Assembly: GCA_937899365.1 (NCBI GenBank)
Contig: CALBPH010000667.1
Coordinates: forward strand, 1-7,252
Origin: an uncultured Leptolyngbya sp.
GTDB lineage: Bacteria > Cyanobacteriota > Cyanobacteriia > Phormidesmidales > Phormidesmidaceae
DNA length: 7,252 bases
Direction of reading: 5' to 3'
In this document: positions 5,460-7,252 of the stretch, piece after piece
Layout of the letters: every line of letters begins with the position of its first letter
Position numbering within the stretch: position 1 is the first letter of the stretch
Notes under the pieces: generated by a model
Seen by the model: only the letters and a program-made list of their open reading frames with translations
Told to the model about the DNA's origin: nothing
Database searches by the model: none
Position numbers and translations under genes: made by a program

Positions 5460-6112
5460 CTAAGAAACGCATCGCTGACCTGCTCAAAGAAGAAGTTGAG
5501 AAAACCACCGAACCCGATCAGACGTCAGCAAAAGGTGCCTCACAGCAACCCCAGGCAGATACTGAAGCAGCGAGCACTAGTAGCAAAGAGCCGACGGCTA
5601 CCAGTGCAAACCGAACTAGAAAGCGGACAACGACCAGTAAGTCTGGTTCAACTACAGCTGCTAGAAAATCGTCTACAGGCACTAGCAGCACCGCTGGCCT
5701 TGAAAAACAGGTAGCCGAATTAGAAACCGCCCTCAAGCAAGCCAAAGAGCAAATTGCAGCTCTACAGAAAGACATAGAAACCCATCAAACACGGGTTTTT
5801 GAACTCAAGGATGAGATAACGGCATCTAACAAGGCCACGACTGACAAAGCTGAAGAGCTGACAAAAATCACCCAAGAACTCGAGACCGCCAAGGAAACAA
5901 TCCGTAAAATAACCGCCGCCCAGGAAGAAGATAAGGCACCAAAAGACGAAACACCACAGAAAGTTATTCACGGTGCGGACCTAGCTACTAATCGCAATAC
6001 CTTGAGCCTACGTAGTCGTCCTAGCAGCTACAAAGCTATTCCCGAATATGCAATCCAGCGCGGGGAGCAAAATAGTATGCTCTCTGATGATGATATTGGC
6101 TGGGTTGATTAG
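5456..6112 (+). CDS. mcdB: Probable McdB-like carboxysome adaptor: disordered, coiled coil, C-terminal Trp
   Basis: The 218-aa protein has no enzyme motif and no cysteine. Layout: a basic/amphipathic N-terminus MTKKRIADLLKEEVEK (1-16); a Ser/Thr/Ala/Gln-rich, probably disordered segment with a basic patch (NRTRKRTTTSKSGS, about 52-65); a long Glu/Lys/Gln coiled coil (about 81-155); and a C-terminal tail ending LSDDDIGWVD with the only tryptophan at 216. McdB proteins are described as disordered and coiled-coil, able to phase-separate and bind carboxysome shells, with an invariant tryptophan near the C-terminus; this one fits type 2. The ATG overlaps the mcdA stop (ATGA), indicating translational coupling. 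It lacks the helix-turn-helix of ParB. The family is assigned by architecture and context, not by alignment. Confidence 0.65.
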   Translation: MTKKRIADLLKEEVEKTTEPDQTSAKGASQQPQADTEAASTSSKEPTATSANRTRKRTTTSKSGSTTAARKSSTGTSSTAGLEKQVAELETALKQAKEQIAALQKDIETHQTRVFELKDEITASNKATTDKAEELTKITQELETAKETIRKITAAQEEDKAPKDETPQKVIHGADLATNRNTLSLRSRPSSYKAIPEYAIQRGEQNSMLSDDDIGWVD

Positions 6113-6130
6113 AAAAATCCACTCAACCCA
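6101..6130 (+). terminator. Hairpin overlapping the end of mcdB
   Basis: TGGGTTGA (6101-6108) pairs perfectly with TCAACCCA (6123-6130); GATT/AATC can pair further inside. The left arm covers the final Trp-Val-Asp codons. No T-run follows, so it is either a weak terminator or a 3'-end stabilising structure. Confidence 0.4.
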
Positions 6131-6162
6131 TAAATTCTCATAGCGTTTCTTTACAGTTGACT

Positions 6163-6174
6163 AATCAGCTGATT
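6163..6174. promoter_or_regulatory. 12-bp palindrome upstream of frmA, possible operator
   Basis: AATCAGCTGATT is a perfect palindrome 51 bp before the frmA ATG. It directly follows TTGACT (6157-6162), a possible -35 box, although no good -10 lies at the right distance. A regulator binding here could control frmA; which one is unknown. Confidence 0.3.
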
Positions 6175-6225
6175 TAACAGGCGCTGCATCTACTACCCTG
6201 ACAGACATTATGTAAGGGTATGGTT

Positions 6226-7252
6226 ATGGATGTGAGAGCCGCTGTTGCTCATCAAGCTGGTCAGCCTCTAACGATAGAAACACTAACCTTGGATGGACCG
6301 AGGGCAGGTGAGGTTCTGGTGGAGATAAAGGCCACAGGTGTGTGCCACACAGATGCCTATACCCTCTCAGGGAAAGATCCAGAAGGGTTATTTCCAGCTA
6401 TCTTGGGCCACGAAGGTGCCGGCATCGTTGTGGACGTTGGTGCCGACGTCAAAAGCCTCAAGCCTGGCGATCATGTCATTCCTTTATATGTACCCGAATG
6501 TCGTGCCTGTGAATATTGCCTAAGCGGAAAAACCAACCTCTGCCAGTCTATTCGCAGTACCCAGGGCCGTGGATTGATGCCTGATGGCACTAGTCGCTTT
6601 CATTTAGATAATGAGCCGATTTATCACTACATGGGTACGTCGACATTTGCCAACTACACCGTTGTACCTGAGATTGCCCTAGCAAAAATTCGAGAGGACG
6701 CTCCCTTTGACAAGGTTTGCTATGTCGGTTGTGGTGTCACTACCGGCATCGGCGCTGTAATCAATACAGCCAAGGTAGAACCTGGGGCCAATGTCATTGT
6801 GTTTGGACTGGGAGGCATTGGTTTAAATGTGATCCAGGGCTGCCGCTTAGTGGGAGCGAACATGATTGTGGGGGTGGACCTTAATCCTGGCAAAAAAGCC
6901 CTGGCAGAAAAATTTGGCATGACTCACTTTGTAAACCCTAAAGAGGTAGACGGGGATCTCGTCGCTTATTTAGTGGAATTAACGAAAGGCGGGGCGGATT
7001 ATTCGTTTGAGTGCATTGGGAATGTGCAAGTGATGCGCCAAGCATTAGAGTGCTGCCACAAGGGCTGGGGCGAAAGCATCATCATTGGCGTGGCAGCGTC
7101 AGGTCAAGAAATTTCCACCCGGCCCTTTCAATTAGTCACGGGGCGGGTTTGGAAAGGCACGGCATTTGGTGGTGCCAAGGGTCGTACCGATGTGCCCAAA
7201 ATTGTCGATTGGTATATGGATGGGAAGATCAATATTGACGATTTGATCACAC
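6226..7252 (+). CDS. frmA: S-(hydroxymethyl)glutathione dehydrogenase / class III alcohol dehydrogenase (3' end cut)
   Basis: The frame stays open to the window edge, giving 342 of roughly 370 residues. It is a zinc medium-chain dehydrogenase. Catalytic zinc ligands are C40, H62 and C169; structural zinc ligands are C92, C95, C98 and C106; the NAD-binding GLGGIG is at 194-199, with D218 favouring NAD over NADP. IRSTQGRGLMPDGTSRF (109-125) is the class III signature region that binds the glutathione adduct. The enzyme oxidises S-hydroxymethylglutathione formed from formaldehyde and also reduces S-nitrosoglutathione, in the cytoplasm. I chose ATG 6226 because AAGGG (6214-6218) is 7 bases upstream; an in-frame ATG at 6220 is too close to it. 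An S-formylglutathione hydrolase gene often follows, but would lie outside. Confidence 0.97.
   Translation, partial: MDVRAAVAHQAGQPLTIETLTLDGPRAGEVLVEIKATGVCHTDAYTLSGKDPEGLFPAILGHEGAGIVVDVGADVKSLKPGDHVIPLYVPECRACEYCLSGKTNLCQSIRSTQGRGLMPDGTSRFHLDNEPIYHYMGTSTFANYTVVPEIALAKIREDAPFDKVCYVGCGVTTGIGAVINTAKVEPGANVIVFGLGGIGLNVIQGCRLVGANMIVGVDLNPGKKALAEKFGMTHFVNPKEVDGDLVAYLVELTKGGADYSFECIGNVQVMRQALECCHKGWGESIIIGVAASGQEISTRPFQLVTGRVWKGTAFGGAKGRTDVPKIVDWYMDGKINIDDLIT

Noticed and set aside
5518..5971. Two minus-strand frames of 85 and 69 aa
   Set aside because: They are opposite the mcdB-like gene; their hydrophobic, Cys/Phe/Leu-rich look is the expected reverse reading of its Lys/Glu/Thr codons.
4803..6112. 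Chromosome or plasmid ParA/ParB partition pair
   Set aside because: The second protein has no ParB nuclease-like or helix-turn-helix region, and no parS-like repeats are seen nearby.
6338..7238. Frames of 61, 66 and 75 aa
   Set aside because: All lie within the strongly supported frmA frame, which spans the region uninterrupted to the window edge.
1..7252. CRISPR array, tRNA or rRNA, insertion sequence
   Set aside because: No regularly spaced repeats, no cloverleaf or rRNA-like stretches and no transposase were recognised on either strand.

Overview
The window is cyanobacterial. It carries photosystem II genes (psbN, psbH), three copies of the HIP1 octamer GCGATCGC, and two gene blocks that, from memory, recur in cyanobacteria: rpsP–KH protein–phoH, and psbN/psbH–tatA–pth. 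Genus cannot be told by eye; nothing looks like a phage, plasmid or insertion sequence.

Left half, minus strand, read right to left: psbN (43 aa, 3144-3275), a 248-bp gap with inverted and direct repeats, rpsP (S16), khpA (KH-domain RNA-binding protein with an Arg/Gly-rich tail), a probable small unrecognised gene (42 aa, 1958-2086), phoH (PhoH-family ATPase), and an ORF matching only the N-terminal part of cyanobacterial SNF2-type helicases. That last ORF stops at 39-41. A strong Shine-Dalgarno and a GTG codon follow at 15-3, suggesting that the helicase is split into two genes or broken. The block mixes translation, RNA binding and RNA/DNA-helicase functions.

Right half, plus strand: psbH, divergent from psbN across a 76-bp shared promoter region, followed by an intrinsic terminator (3632-3663); tatA (twin-arginine translocase); pth (peptidyl-tRNA hydrolase); then a two-gene cassette with an ATGA overlap, 4803-6112. 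Its first gene is a ParA-type ATPase. The second encodes a low-complexity plus coiled-coil protein with a single tryptophan three residues from the C-terminus. This matches what I know of the McdA/McdB carboxysome-positioning system, the type 2 form with a classical deviant Walker A, and is the most interesting system here. After a hairpin and a 12-bp palindrome comes frmA (S-(hydroxymethyl)glutathione dehydrogenase), cut by the window edge after 342 codons.

The genes are mainly housekeeping: translation (rpsP, khpA, pth), photosystem II biogenesis (psbN, psbH), protein export (tatA), formaldehyde/S-nitrosoglutathione detoxification (frmA), and probable organelle positioning (mcdAB).
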